64,000 nucleotides of DNA from NCBI GenBank assembly GCA_003508835.1, contig PUFA01000077.1, positions 5,470,001 through 5,534,000 on the forward strand, in the 5' to 3' direction. Position numbers and translations under genes: made by a program. Position 1 is the first letter of the stretch, and every line of letters begins with the position of its first letter. Shown here one piece after another: positions 23,401 to 35,047 of this stretch. Source of the DNA: Eonycteris spelaea (taxonomy: Eukaryota; Chordata; Mammalia; Chiroptera; Pteropodidae). The notes beneath the pieces are model-generated. The model saw nothing but the letters and a program-made list of their open reading frames with translations, was not told the origin of the DNA and ran no database searches.

Positions 23401-23935
23401 TAAGCCTTTACTGGGTAACAACATGCTATGCTGGGTATGAGAAATCGCTTAGCCATCACGGGAGTGTGCTGCTCAGATCTCTCTCAAGAGAGAACCAGAA
23501 GCAAGTACCGGAGTAGACAATGTTTAACCTCTTCACTCTCTGATCCACTATGGTGTTCACACAAGGCTATACTCTTTCTGGGTTACCCCAGCCAATGACA
23601 GCGCAGCAGGTGGACTAGAGCCTGGCTATTCCTGCCCAGCGTGGGACCCCTTCAGAAGGTGATCTTTGCTCTGTGGCTTCCCAGCAGCCCAGCTGAGACG
23701 TCTCAGAGACCATCTGTCCTGTGGTCTTAGACTCTCCTGCTCAGTCTCTCTTCTCTCACAGGGGTCAGACCTGCATCTCACTCTAGCCTCCCTCCAGCTA
23801 CTACTGCTACTTCTCCTCTTCACCCTTCACAGATGTGTCTACCACGGTGTCTGCTTCCTTGTGGATCTGAACAGACACAAATCACAAGAGTGTTAAGATC
23901 TATTTCTTAAGGCCCTTAATATCTATAGAAAAAAA
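23400..23935. other. No recognised feature
   Basis: The opposing frames at 23626-23823 (minus) and 23666-23896 (plus) are low-complexity (Ser/Leu/Arg-rich) and domainless. Confidence 0.45.
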
Positions 23936-23937
23936 AC

Positions 23938-24395
23938 TTCATAATTTGAAGAACCTTGATGTCATCATCTAGTTCAAACCCCTCATTAATTCAGCATCTT
24001 CGCTGTGGCATTGACAAGTTCTGCAGGAACTGTTTGAGCGCTTCTGAAGGTCAGGAGTTCCACACTCAGCAGGACATTTCACTCTACATCCAGGCAGCTT
24101 AGTTTCTCCCTACAGAGACTACCTCCCTGTAATTCCTCTCTACTGCTTCTAGTTTTGTTCTCTAGGACAACTCAGAATGAGCAATAGTTATAGTCTCTTT
24201 ACATAGTGACTCTTCTAACATTGGTGGTCACATACTTCTTTAACCTTTAGATCAAATACCTGTTTTTTTCCACTGTTATGTATTTATATGGCTTGATGAG
24301 CTGTGATCCTTATGCTCGCCCTTCTTTAGACACTCCATCTTCTCTATGTCTCTTTGAAAATGTATGACACAGAGCTGCAGATAATGATTGTCTGC
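23938..24395 (-). repeat. L3/CR1-type LINE remnant
   Basis: Antisense CR1-like text in the expected order: 'tcatctagttcaaacccctc', 'cattgacaagttctgc', 'ctacctccctgtaattcc', 'ttctagttttgttctctagg', 'aactcagaatgagcaat' and 'cttctttagacactccatc'. This is the L3/CR1 layout and is very old. No frame survives. Confidence 0.65.
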
Positions 24396-24399
24396 TCTG

Positions 24400-24515
24400 C
24401 AAATCCGTTATTATTGTAAGCACAAGAGCAGATATCAAATCTCTCCTCTTTATCACATAGTTAACTCATGATAGAAACTCGATGTACATTTATTGAATGA
24501 AGAAAGGAAAGAATG
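24400..24515 (+). repeat. L2 LINE 3' end
   Basis: 'tgtaagcacaagagcagata', 'ctttatcacatagttaactc', 'acatttattgaatgaag' match the sense L2 terminus. Confidence 0.55.
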
Positions 24516-25840
24516 AGTGTTTGTACCAGTAGTCTCAATTCTCATGAGACCAGCATTCCATCCACCATAGAGGTCTAGCCTCCAGTCCTAACAGAGCTGA
24601 AAAAGATACTGAGCAGGTCTCCCTGATCAAGTCAAACTAAACCTTGCAGTTTCCTTCCAACAGATGGACTGTCCGTCTCCTGGCTGGATGCAGAGTAAAC
24701 TGAATTCTTATCCTCTTAGTCAAAGAAGAAAAAATAAGACAAGAGATATCAGGGACTATTGAATGCAAATGAACCTGATCACTAATCATTGTATCTCAGC
24801 AAATATCCTCAAGTCCAACCAGTTTTGTAAATCCTCTTTCCTCTAAATGAAAATGGAGTAGAATACATAACTGGGGAGAATAGAATTTGGTCTTTAATTT
24901 TTCTCGATGTTAGTTTTATGGAAATTTTATCTTTGTTTCTATCTGGGAATGGAAGGAATGGTGTGCACTTGAAGTTTATTTAATTAATATTCTCTACAGT
25001 GAATTTTAGAAATTTCTGGGGACAAAAGCTAAACTTCCCAGTGGCAGCAGAAGACCAGGAGTGCATGTAGGGCAAACAGGAAGTGAGACCATCACTGCAG
25101 CGAGGCATGCAGGCCCCTCCCCCAACAGGAAGATTGACCTTAAATTCAGCTACCCAGCCCAACTAGTTAAAAGTACAAACCATTGGAGAGTTTTGAAAGG
25201 AACCTTTATTTCTTTACCTCTTTCCTTGCACATGGCAGTAAGATTGAAATCAACCTTTGGTTTCACTATCCATGTCTCCATCCCCTAGGGGGAAGAGAAG
25301 CAACTGATGTGTGCTCTGAGAGTCTGACCACCTTGTCACTGGTGAGCAAGGTTTCCTACCTCAGTAGTGAAGCGAGTCCCAACCCCCGTCTTCAGTTCTG
25401 CATGACTCTTCGATTGTTGAGAAGTCCAGGAGGTGATCGCACTTCCTGACTCTTGATAGTAAAAGCACGGACTGCCAGTATCTACACCTGGGGCAGTCCA
25501 TGGGGCTGACCTTCCCTCAATTCAGTAGGAAAACAAAGCAAAAACGGTTCCATATCATTGACCCATCTAAGCCGTATCCTTTGACGCAGTTTACCGTGCT
25601 TCGTAAGTTTGGGAGTTTTTGAGCACTGCCCAGCCAGTAATAAAAATAATATTTTGGCTACTATTTGCTATAAGTCCTTTGTATGCTTTTAGCTTTTATA
25701 ACACAAAATAATTGTTTTAATAAGTTTAATACTTTAGCAGTTAGAATCTAGTACAGAAAACTCTGAACTATTTAGTGAATTGACTATCAGTGATGACATC
25801 CATTCTCCAGGTATTTTAGAAATAGAAAGTTCAGAATAAA
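24515..25840. other. No recognised feature
   Basis: About 1.3 kb. Frames at 24980-25162 (minus), 25061-25288 and 25183-25449 (plus) overlap and have no known domain. Confidence 0.45.
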
Positions 25841-25844
25841 ACTT

Positions 25845-26102
25845 CCCAACCTGTGACCCACAGAATACTAGTTTCATAAGATATCAACACGTGTTGCATT
25901 TTAAAATAAAATCCACAGTTAAAATACGTCTGGGAAATAGAGTTAACAGAGTCAAGCTGCTGTGTTTTTCCCCTCGCAGCTTTCGATAATCTAATATGCA
26001 CTGTGGATATTCAAGATATTTGATCATGGAACGAGTTTCTTTAAGCAGAATGTATTGGAGAGAATCTCTTCCACAGAACCCTACTTTGAGAAATTCTGAT
26101 TT
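25845..26102. mobile_element. Possible hAT DNA-transposon remnant
   Basis: The left end 'ttcccaacctgtgacccac' and right end 'accctactttgagaaattct' look like diverged hAT/Charlie termini. The interior ('agtttcataagatatcaac', 'ggatattcaagatatttga') resembles a non-autonomous Charlie relative. The family name is uncertain. The 133-codon minus frame 25884-26285 crosses this and the adjoining L2, so it is not a gene. Confidence 0.4.
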
Positions 26103-26124
26103 AGAGCAAGCACCGTTTCTTTTT

Positions 26125-26400
26125 TTAAAAGCACTCTTTAAGAGCCTACTATGTACTTGGCACCACGTGAGACAGTGGAAAACAGAAATAAGATAGAGTC
26201 TCAGCCTTCCAGGAGCTGACAGCGGGTGGTAAGAGCTGGTCCCTAGGAGACTGGGAGCGGAAAACCAATTAGGGATCTGATGCATCAGTCCTGATGAGAA
26301 ATAATAAAGACCTGACCTGAGGCCGAGGCCACAGGAAAGGGAAGGAGAAGCACAGTAGGAATTTAAGGGAATTGAAACACTTCATAGAATGTCTGTTCCG
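26125..26400 (-). repeat. L2 LINE 3' fragment
   Basis: Antisense L2: 'gagcctactatgtacttggc', 'gtctcagccttccaggagct', then 'aataataaagacctgacctg' and 'aaagggaaggagaagc'. Confidence 0.7.
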
Positions 26401-27650
26401 TGCAAGAGAATGTGCTAGATAAATGACACATAACTAGTTCAGGAAAGCATCCCCAGAGCATGAAGTGCCTTTAAAAAGAATCCTCTTGAAGTGACCGCAG
26501 ACTGATGTTATGAGATAGTCATCGGCGGTCCCCATGTTTGCAGCTAGTGACCCCAGTTAAGAACCCCAGCAGTGAGGAGCTCGTCAAACCCCAGCAGAGC
26601 ATAACTCCCATGGTATCATTCTCAGATAATAAATTGGCAAGCTGCAAAAAGGGAACTTTTCTGCCAACTTGGAAGCTAGAGAGAAGAGAATATTTGATTG
26701 AGAGAGATAAAAAAAATACGTATTTAAAATACAAGTATTTTGAACCATGTACATTTGAGGCCATGCTCTGCTTAAAATAAATCATATTTCCATTATGAAA
26801 AGCAATTTGGGGAGAAAAAAAACTCCTCCCATAGAAGTAGCAGAAAGTGTAGAAGGCATTCCCGGGGGAAGGCATTTCCTAGAGACCCCTGCAGCCTGAG
26901 AGTGTAACTTACAGGGCTCTCTCGTGCTCACAGGGGTGTGCGACACCAGTTAGGACACAAGGCAGTGGAGGAGGAGAAACGTGTTGCTAAACTTAGTCGA
27001 AGCAGAAAACTGGGAAGGACTAAACTAAATAATCATGGATGAGAAATAAAACTCTACAATTACTATAGCCTCAGCTTCAAAACAAAAGTGCCCAGCCTGC
27101 ATACATCTCATCACGGACAAGTGGGAGACCCCTTCGGTCATGAGGCGTGTTGGGCACAGAACCGTGGGGATGCAAAGGAGGGGGGCCCAGACTAGAGCTA
27201 AGACCAGTGCTCCCAGCTATGCACGCACCAAATGCGAAGGGCTTTTACAGGTCCGTGCACTGGAGCAGGCAGCATCACAGCCATCTTTCATTTAAGGGTT
27301 GACAAGGCTCGTGTACAGCCCTTTGAAAGCAGATCTGCGATTTTAAAGCATGTGCTCTTCAGACGGATCCAAACCAGATTTGCCCAACTGATTGTCACTG
27401 CCGAGGGCACTCGTTCTATCAAAATGGTCGTGTCCATTCTGGACACAATTTACCCATCTTCCTCTTTCCCCAGTAAATATCTTACGTGAAAGGCTCAGGT
27501 TTTTTTTGTTTTACTTTTCAGCAACAAACTCCACCTTTGGTAAATTAACTCATAACAACTTTCCAGTCTCTGTGTTTTCTTACCGGGGTTTATGCAGGAG
27601 GAAGAACAGGATCAACTTATCTCCCTTCCTCTGGCATCCTTGTCCTCATC
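26400..27650. other. No recognised feature; possible conserved patch at 27230-27480
   Basis: No named repeat. 27230-27480 is repeat-free and carries an 85-codon plus frame (27232-27489) whose product has no recognised domain. It could be conserved non-coding DNA or chance. Confidence 0.4.
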
Positions 27651-27654
27651 AGTG

Positions 27655-28212
27655 TGACCCACGTTCTTGGTGCCCTCAACTCCTTCTGTGACAAGTGTGT
27701 GTGTCCCACAAATCAGCACTGTTTTCAGTGTGGTCAATCAGATTGGTCTTTCCCACAACTCAAAATTTTCCAGTGGCATTCCTTCTTGTGCCAAAAAAAT
27801 AAAATAAAAAAAAAAAAATCCAAACTCTGTACTGCAGCATCAAACCCCACGGGACCTGATCCTCTTGCTCCAACCACCACCCCGGCCTCCTTGCGCTTCC
27901 TCCACCAAGCACGCTCCAGCCTTTGCACTCATGGGTCCCCTGCCTGGTGTGCTCTGCCCAGACAGCTTTATGCTCACTCTTTTACTTCATCCAGGCTCTG
28001 TTCAAAGGTCACCTTGTCAAAGAGGCCTTCCCTGACAATGACTCTACATTAAGTGACATTCTACCCTCATTGTGTCCTCGACACTTGATATAGTGTCTAT
28101 TTGTGTGTTCATTGTCTCTCCCTGCCCGGGGATTATAAGTTTTTGGATCACAGAGTCTGCACAGACAAGCAGCTTAATACAATTGTTGAATTAATAGAAT
28201 GAAAGGTCTCGA
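27655..28212 (+). repeat. L2 LINE 3' region, long fragment
   Basis: Sense L2 in full order: 'cctttgcactcatgggtccc', 'ctgcctggtgtgctctgccc', 'caggctctgttcaaaggtca', 'agaggccttccctgacaatg', 'tgtctatttgtgtgttcatt' and the tail 'acaattgttgaattaat'. An A-rich stretch at 27797-27828 sits inside. The frame at 27654-28052 is a remnant reading of L2 and not a host gene. Confidence 0.85.
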
Positions 28213-29270
28213 TTCTTTCTTCTCTGTACATGGTACTTGCTTCACTTCTGCTCTTAAGTCACACGCAAGACAATCTACCTCTCCCTTTCATCTGCCCCCA
28301 ATGGAAGTAATCTGCTCCTGGCATTGTTAAAAATTCTCACCAGAGGGCTCCTGTCCTATACTTGTCTCCATGATCAGATAGACACTCTCTGCCCAGACAT
28401 CAGAGAGCCACCTTGCTAGCTGGTCCCCTCTCCCAGGGACGGCCCTCCCTTTGCTGGGCCTAAGAATAAACCTTTAAATTACTCACGGTCACTGGCCCCT
28501 GTGTGCTGCATATTGATGTACCATTCCTGAACCTGACAAGGAGGAGGGCAGACCCAGCGGCAGGCCAGCTTAAACCCAACACGCTGCCACACTCACTGTG
28601 CCCCTCCAGGTAAAAGAAGCCAGAAGATTCCTCAACCCTACTCGAATACCTCTCCCGAACCTTTCTCAGTGCTGACTTTATCTCACTTCGACCCTCTTGG
28701 CTGCTAATCTTACATCACACCCTACTGTCTTCCTCTTTGCCACGGCCTCAGAGAAGATGTCAGCCTCACTCCTTTTCTCTTAGAGAAGTAGCCAGTTTCA
28801 CTCCATTCTCTGGCCATTTACCATATGTGGCAGGCACTGCCTGGGGTTTCAGTTTGCCTAGCACCCCAGAGAACACCTCTTTGCCCCAAAGGGTGCTCTC
28901 CTCTAAGGGGACAAGTGGGAATCTATGCTACCAGGAACAGTAAATATTTTTAGCCTTTAGTGTATGTTTAGCCATTCTTAGCTAGGACGTGCTAATATAG
29001 CTAATATAGGTTGGAAACTAGAGAACCCATCCAGGTATGTCAGAGGCCATGAATTCAAATACCTATAGTTGCCAGGCAGGAGTCAGAAGCCTGAGAAGTG
29101 GCTGGGTATAACATCAATAAACATTGAGACTGGGGTCAGGGGAGAGCACAAACCTTGCCTGAGGGCTTTCAAGTTCAAGCATAGCTTACATTATCTATGC
29201 TGGCCAAACAGACCAGATCTTTAGGCTGGATTCAACTGGAAGGCTACTGGATTATAATCCCAGAGATAAT
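28212..29270. other. No recognised feature
   Basis: About 1 kb, GC-richer in its first half. A short 10-bp tandem 'gctaatatag' x2 lies near 28991. No named repeat. Confidence 0.45.
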
Positions 29271-29274
29271 GACT

Positions 29275-29432
29275 AAGACAGTGTCTCTCAACCTTGCCAT
29301 ACATAATCCATCTGGAGACTTAAAAAAAATAAATACTATTGCTGGGGTCCCATCTCTAGAGATTCTGATATAATTGCCAGGTGTAGCCTGGGCATCTGAC
29401 ACTTTGAAAGATCCATTTCGAATGAGTCTAAT
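29275..29432 (+). mobile_element. hAT-Charlie non-autonomous element (MER20/MER5-like)
   Basis: 'agtgtctctcaaccttgcc' terminal-like start, then 'tccatctggagacttaaaa', 'gctggggtcccatctctag', 'agattctgatataattg' and 'tagcctgggcatctgac'. The right terminal repeat is missing or decayed. Confidence 0.65.
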
Positions 29433-30705
29433 GCCTACCCAAGCAAGCACCTCACCTTTCGAGGGTCCTTTTAATGAAACTTACTATGCCACTGGTAGCT
29501 TAGGTGAAGTTCTCACCTACAAGGTGAAGTCCACCCTTACAAGCCTTTCTCCCAAAGTAGTTAACATTTTTTAAATAAAGAATATCATAAACTTGGAATA
29601 AAAGCCATTCATTATAAGAAAAACATAAGCAACAAATATTTACGGGACAAGAGATTTCTTGGGAATACAGAGCATTATTAACTTTTTAATATGAGACAAT
29701 TTCTAACCAAAAGCTTTCCCAGCAGCACCTTAGAACAAAAAGCTTCAAAAGCATGCAGTGTGCCCCACTCATTACACGTCCAAAAGAACGTTATTCTTGT
29801 TATTTCAGGAAGAACAACTCATCTCTAAGGGTCTGTGAAACATGTCTGGAAGATCTTCACATTAGAAGGAACTATGTTTTCTTAAGAAGACTGGTGGGCA
29901 CGCATAGCAGAAGGTTCATTTCACCCCAAGCCCATGCATTTACCCACAGATGTTGCAAGCATCAACCCCCACGCTGTCTTGTGGTGAAAATGATGAAACT
30001 GAAATTTTTCAATAGCCCAGGGATAAGGAAATTGTGCTCCTCTGCTGGAGTCGTGAGATGGGATGAAGTCAATTTTTATGGGTTCAGTTCTTTTTTGTCT
30101 AGTTATGAACCACATTCTCTGTAAAAAACGTCTGATTTGTAGAATGTCTTCCATAAGTACTCAAGACTTCTTGTTCTTGAAAATTGCAACATTGAGATTC
30201 CTAGATCCTTTAACTGTGGGGATTGCAGTGTCTTTTCAATCAAGTCAACCTCCTCCAGAAGCAGAGAGTCTAGCAAATATGCAGGTATCCCTGAATGACA
30301 CCCCTGGAAAGAAATGGAACATTTCTCCTTATAACAACAGGAATCAATAACTTGCTGAGTCCACTCACTGTGACGATCGTTAGAGGTCTTGCTGTCTGGA
30401 GTAAGGTAACACAGTATGTCCCAAAATGTGTTCTGTGAAATGTTCTCAAAATAAGAAAACATATGGGAAAATAAGTTTAGGAAAGAGGTGTGACATACAG
30501 CCTTTTTGTGGATTCACAGTGCTCACTAGAACGCTGAAAGTTCTGGAAAAATAGGTCTCCAAAACAAGAATCCCAGAGTTCTTTTTTTTTTCATTTGGTT
30601 AAGTATTCTATTTCATGGAATCTGTGTTTGTTTGGTTGTTTTGTTGTTGTTGTTTGAGGGTGGGATGCTTTTGAAACATTTGTGTTTGGTGCAGAAAATG
30701 GGCTC
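29432..30705. other. No recognised feature
   Basis: Overlapping frames on both strands (29753-30124 plus, 29921-30154 minus, 30063-30350 plus, 30103-30462 minus) have no known domain. 30400-30560 has a faint resemblance to a hAT remnant ('gtgaaatgttctcaaaata'), too weak to call. T run near 30580; (GTT)n near 30640. Confidence 0.4.
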
Positions 30706-30707
30706 AA

Positions 30708-30802
30708 CAGCAAGAAGTCGAGGATCTGGTCTCATATTTGATGTGACTAGTTGTGTGACCTTGAGCAAACCCCTTCAATTCTGTTTTCAGTGTGCAAAAA
30801 TG
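30708..30802 (+). repeat. MIR SINE fragment
   Basis: Sense MIR core: 'gtcgaggatctggtctcata' and 'ttgtgtgaccttgagcaaa'. Confidence 0.65.
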
Positions 30803-31184
30803 TTAAGAGAAAGAATTTGGCTCAGAATTCTAGCCTGGATCTTGGAAGTTTCTGGATTCCAATAATTTATCTAGCAGTCAATGTTATTTCAGATCCACAA
30901 TCATTTACCCATAATTTCAAAATACATAAAGGCTCTTTTTGTACCTTAGTGCCTAAAGCTACCATAAACTAATTAAACCTGATTATACATTTTTTAATAC
31001 ATTTTTTTTCTCCACTTAGAATGATTGTTCATCGTTTAACTGTAAAATTATTGGAATACAGTATGCTGGGCCCAAGCTGCAGCTGTTAGGTAAAATAAAC
31101 TTGCATGTCATATCACCTTTTCAAAATCTAAAAAATTCTGAATTCAAAAGCACCTTTGTCCCTAGGGGTTTTAGATAAGGGACT

Positions 31185-31415
31185 GGATCTACGTGAATGC
31201 TTTCATCATGTACCAGGCATTGTTCTAAATGCTTTAAAAATATTAGCTCCTCATTTCTCATAATAACCTTGTGAGGTGGAAAACTAGTATCATTTCTATT
31301 TTCAAATATAAAAACAGACACAAAAAGGATAAATGACTTCCTCAGAGCAATGTAGGTAAGAAGTGATCGAGCCAGATTAAAATTCAAGCAGTTTGTCTCT
31401 GAATTCCAGCTTTTT
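31185..31415 (-). repeat. MIR SINE, near full length
   Basis: Antisense MIR: 'catgtaccaggcattgttc', 'ctcctcatttctcataata', 'ccttgtgaggtggaaaacta', 'aatgacttcctcagagcaa', 'gtgatcgagccagattaaaa', 'ttcaagcagtttgtctctga'. The 88-codon minus frame over it is a shadow. Confidence 0.85.
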
Positions 31416-31484
31416 TTTTTAATTTATTTTTTTTAGTCTTTTTTTTTTTAAATCCAGCTTTCTGATCACAATTCTAGTCTATAA

Positions 31485-31562
31485 GAATTTATGAGTCTCA
31501 TTTAAACAACCTTTGATTTCCTCATCTGTAAAATGGTATTAATAACAGGCACCTTTCTGGGA
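31485..31562 (+). repeat. MIR SINE 3' fragment
   Basis: 'tgatttcctcatctgtaaaa' and 'tggtattaataacaggcac' match sense MIR. It sits just after the antisense MIR, beyond a T-rich tract at 31411-31452. Confidence 0.65.
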
Positions 31563-31569
31563 AAACTTG

Positions 31570-31952
31570 GGGCCAACCCTCAATGGCTGTGGCAAAGGAG
31601 AATCCATTGAGTAATCAGTAACTTTCATATGCTATTTTATTAGCCATATCCAGGACAGCAAGGGGCACCGCAGCTAACCGAAAGAAGTTCCTACCAGGGC
31701 TGGTTACTCATTTTAACCCGAAGCATTCCCACTCTCCTGTGTAATTTAGACACCGACATAAAAATAGTGCTATGCCCAGAGGCGCATTACAGATTACCTA
31801 AAAGCACATTGCAATGTGCCATTTAAAATTTAAATGAAACACCGTAATCTCCAATCAAAGCAGTTTAATATCAGGAACTGTGCAGTTTGGCAGCTGACGT
31901 ATAATGAAGGCATTGAGGGTCATTTTACCAGCAGCTGCTCTAGCAGGCACCC
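31570..31952. promoter_or_regulatory. Candidate conserved non-coding element (enhancer-like)
   Basis: About 380 bp free of repeat signatures and of long open frames. It has clustered developmental-type motifs: an E-box CAGCTG inside 'cagcagctgctct' (about 31931-31943), 'gtaatctccaatcaaag', 'attttattagcc', and 'taatttagac'. Function is inferred from sequence texture only. Confidence 0.35.
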
Positions 31953-33468
31953 CATGATAAACACCTAAAAACCAGGCCTACAAACCGCCTGCCCAAACCA
32001 GGGTAATGGCTGGACAAGCCACTAGGGAAGTGGAAAGGTAATAAACTAAATAAGCTTGATTTATTTTTATATCTCCCCAGGGCTCTGTATATTTTAGGGT
32101 TCAAGTATACTTTGCCTTCCAGGTGCATTTGGCTTCCATCTTTGAGTCTAATCTTTGAATCCACTCTAGTCTTACCTTTTTCCTTATTTCAGGCTACCTT
32201 TACCTCCAGTCTGTTTAGCATTACCCTCCTGACCTGAGGCTGATTGTCTTCAACTAAGCCCAAGGATTTCCTCTTCCTGGACCAAAGTCAGGTTACAGAG
32301 TAAGAATAATAAAAGACTGAATTGGACCACAGTATCATAGGCAGAGCCCCAATGTCAACCTTTTGAAAACAACCTGACTTCAAATGCCCCCTCCCAGTGG
32401 GAGATTCAATCACATCAGCATTGCTGTCTACCAGTATGGGAGAATTGGTATCTGTGCCAAGAAGCATTTACTCTAGAAATCTGGTTTCTCATTAAAACTA
32501 CTTGGTAGAAGGACCCAAGAAAAAAAAAGAATGGCAAGTTAAATCAAAATATGATATTTCAGTTAAAAAAAAAAAAGCCTACTGTGATTAATCATACCTC
32601 AAGGTCGTTTAATGTGTTTGGAAGAAATTCAGAGCAAGTGAATGCACTAGCACTTACAAAAAATATGGACTCTACAGATATAATTAATATACAGCACATA
32701 AGTTTCTTAAGGGGTTCAGTAATATTCACCTGAAAAGGTAGAAAATGCAGATTTATATAACATAAGGAAATAATTATTGTAGAATCACTTGTTGTCATCA
32801 AAAGTAGAATCTTATCTCTATTTCTATATTTTAAATATAAAAGCCAGTATGATTATATATCTGTACCTTCTGAATAGCAATGAAAGACTAAGCAGGCAAT
32901 ATTTTAAACGATGCACATTTGGACTTTGTGGATAACGCACTTAACTATCCCATCAGTAAAAATCCTCAGAACACCCTGGGAAATAGGTAAACAACATAGA
33001 ATATGTAGTTTCTACTCCAAAATTAAATCCTATTCATATAATCATAACTCTCCCATCTCCAACCCCACAAGCAAATAGCCCTGTGAAGCCTGTGATGGGG
33101 TTGGTGAGAGAAGATTGGAGGCAGGTCCAACTATTAGACCTGTAAATTATGGTCAGCTTTCCCATAAACATTTTACACCAGATCTTTTCTCCATTTTTTA
33201 CCCATTCCACCTTACCACCTCCACATCCTGACCCTTAAAAATACAACTAATTTTTCTTTGGAGACAAAGAAGTATATGTTTAGCTTCAACTATGATTAAT
33301 TCAAGCCATCTTATAGAGTCCCCATAATAAGCCATGCACCCCTAAAAAATATAGTCCAGACCCTAGTACCTAGTCACTAGTGGTGCCAACACTCTTGTCT
33401 GTGGAGCAACAGGTTATGTCTGTCTGCCTGCTTTGTCCCTGCTTACTCAGTTTTCCTGATGCGTTAGC
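31952..33468. other. No recognised feature
   Basis: About 1.5 kb of AT-rich sequence with short A runs (32521, 32565). No gene or named repeat. Opposing frames around 32551-32801 are domainless. Confidence 0.45.
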
Positions 33469-33469
33469 C

Positions 33470-33830
33470 TCCGTCTTAGGTAAGGCTGCCATTACAGAAT
33501 ACCATAAACTGGGCAGCTCAGACAACACATATTTCTCACAGTTCTGGAAGCTGAGAAATCCAAGAGCGAGGTGCTGGCAGATTCAGTTCTTGGTGAGCGT
33601 TCTCTTCCTGTCTTGTAAACAGCCTCTTTCTTGCTGTATCCTTACATGGTGGAGGGGTGGGCGAAGCTGCTCTCTCATGTCTTTTCTTAGAAGGGCAATA
33701 ATCTCACCAGGAGGGCACCACTGTCATGACCTAATCACCTCCCAAAGGTCCCACCTCCAGGTAGCATCACAGTGGGACTAGGCCTTCAGTATCTGAATTC
33801 TGGAGGATGTGCGGTCCAGAACAGCCTCCT
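33470..33830 (-). mobile_element. MLT1-type MaLR LTR (antisense)
   Basis: Reverse complement of a MaLR LTR. 'gctgccattacagaatacca', 'taaactgggcagctc', 'tttctcacagttctggaagc', 'gatgacctaatcacctccc'-like text at 33725-33742, 'aaaggtcccacctcc' and a decayed 'ctgaattctggaggat' end appear in the antisense order. The 133-codon plus frame at 33380-33781 is a chance reading of this LTR. Confidence 0.85.
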
Positions 33831-34140
33831 CCTCTTTGGTCCAGCTTTACCTTCAACCCTAACTGTGGTGGAAGCTCCAAATGAAAAACTTAAAACTCAT
33901 GGAGTAGAGGAAGGTAGTGAGAGAGGAAATCCCGACGACCAGAGAGAAGCAGAGATGAGAGACAGAGAGTTGCAATGGCGAAGTCACTGGTTTCTATTGT
34001 CCCCAATGCTCTGCTGTTCCCAGCACCCTGTCCCTCCCACATTCTGGCTGTTGAATGCAACTTTGATTCTATAAACCTCTAAATTCTTCGTGCTAACCTC
34101 TGTAAGTCTACCTTTGGTTTTGGCCAGTTAAACCATATAC
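33830..34140. other. Unrecognised sequence between LTRs
   Basis: The frame at 33772-34074 has no known domain. Possibly MaLR-internal or unique sequence; I cannot tell. Confidence 0.4.
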
Positions 34141-34144
34141 GAGG

Positions 34145-34262
34145 TCTTTTCTGAGTATGTCGGTTAGATATTGCTATGTTAACAAACTTCTCCACGATTT
34201 GTCCATAAGTTGGAAGGTTCTTCTGCTCTTGGCTGGGCACCCCAGGATTTGGTGAGGCAACT
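34145..34262 (-). mobile_element. Probable MaLR-type LTR end
   Basis: 'tcggttagatattgctatg' and 'ttaacaaacttctcc', then 'cttctgctcttggctgggca', resemble the complement of a MaLR LTR 3' end with a 'ctgctatgtaacaaa' motif. Only about 110 bp can be followed. Confidence 0.35.
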
Positions 34263-34680
34263 GCTTTTCAGCCCCCAAAACTGACAAATAGTAAAGCAAT
34301 GATGGACAGTTAAAGCTCAGCCTCATAGGAATAATAAAAGCAAGTGTGTAACTATCACACTCACCGTTACAAAATCTGAACGGATTAAAGCACTGGTGTG
34401 TTGAACTGGCTCATGCTAGTTCAACAAGAACCAGTGGCTAAATTTTGAGAAATTTGTAAGACAGTTGTTAAATAAAGCCATTATTAAAAATTACATACGT
34501 TATGTTAAAAACAAATACTTAAATCTCATCACTTTCTAATTATTTTGTGACATTTTACTATTATCTATGCTTGTTATTACTGTATCTCTTGCAGTGGACA
34601 TATTATGTAATCAGTGATCATATCAGTCGTGTTGGTAGCTTGAAATGAACAATGGGAGTATTTATACCCTGGAAATCAGC
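34262..34680. other. No recognised feature
   Basis: AT-rich, no gene or named repeat recognised. A short inverted motif ('tgaactggctcatgctagttca') surrounds 34402-34423. Confidence 0.45.
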
Positions 34681-34683
34681 AAA

Positions 34684-35047
34684 TGCTATGCTGTGAACAG
34701 AATCTTTTTGTTCCCCAAAATTTGTATGTTGAAACCCCAATCCCAATGTGGATTAGAGGTTGGGCCTTTGGCAGGAAATTAGGTCATGAGGGTGTAGTGC
34801 TCATGGCTGGGATTAGTGTCCTTATATAAAAGGCCAAATAGCTACCTAGCTCTTCCCTTCTTCCCTCTGCCCTCATGTGAGGATATAAGAGCTGATGACC
34901 ATCCATAAACCAAGAAGAGAGCATTCACCAAGAACCCGACCATGCTGGCATGCTGACCTTAGACTTCTGGCCTCCAGAACTGTGAGAAATGAATTTTTTG
35001 TTGTTTAAACCTCTGGTAATTTGTTATAGTAGCCTGAACTAGACATG
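34684..35047 (+). mobile_element. MLT1-type MaLR LTR (sense)
   Basis: Clear sense MLT1: starts 'tgctatgctgtgaacagaa', then 'ttgtatgttgaaaccccaat', 'aggtcatgagggtgtag', 'tgggattagtgtccttata', 'ctcatgtgaggatataaga', 'ctggcctccagaactgtgag', 'aaatgaattttttgttgttt', and ends 'agtagcctgaactagaca'. The opposite copy at 33470-33830 makes an inverted LTR pair. Confidence 0.92.

Noticed and set aside
25884..26285. 133-codon minus frame
   Set aside because: It spans a hAT-like remnant and an L2 fragment, and there is no known domain.
27654..28052. 132-codon plus frame with Pro/Thr/Cys-rich product
   Set aside because: It is a residual reading of the L2 LINE at 27655-28212.
33380..33781. 133-codon plus frame
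   Set aside because: It reads across an antisense MLT1 LTR.
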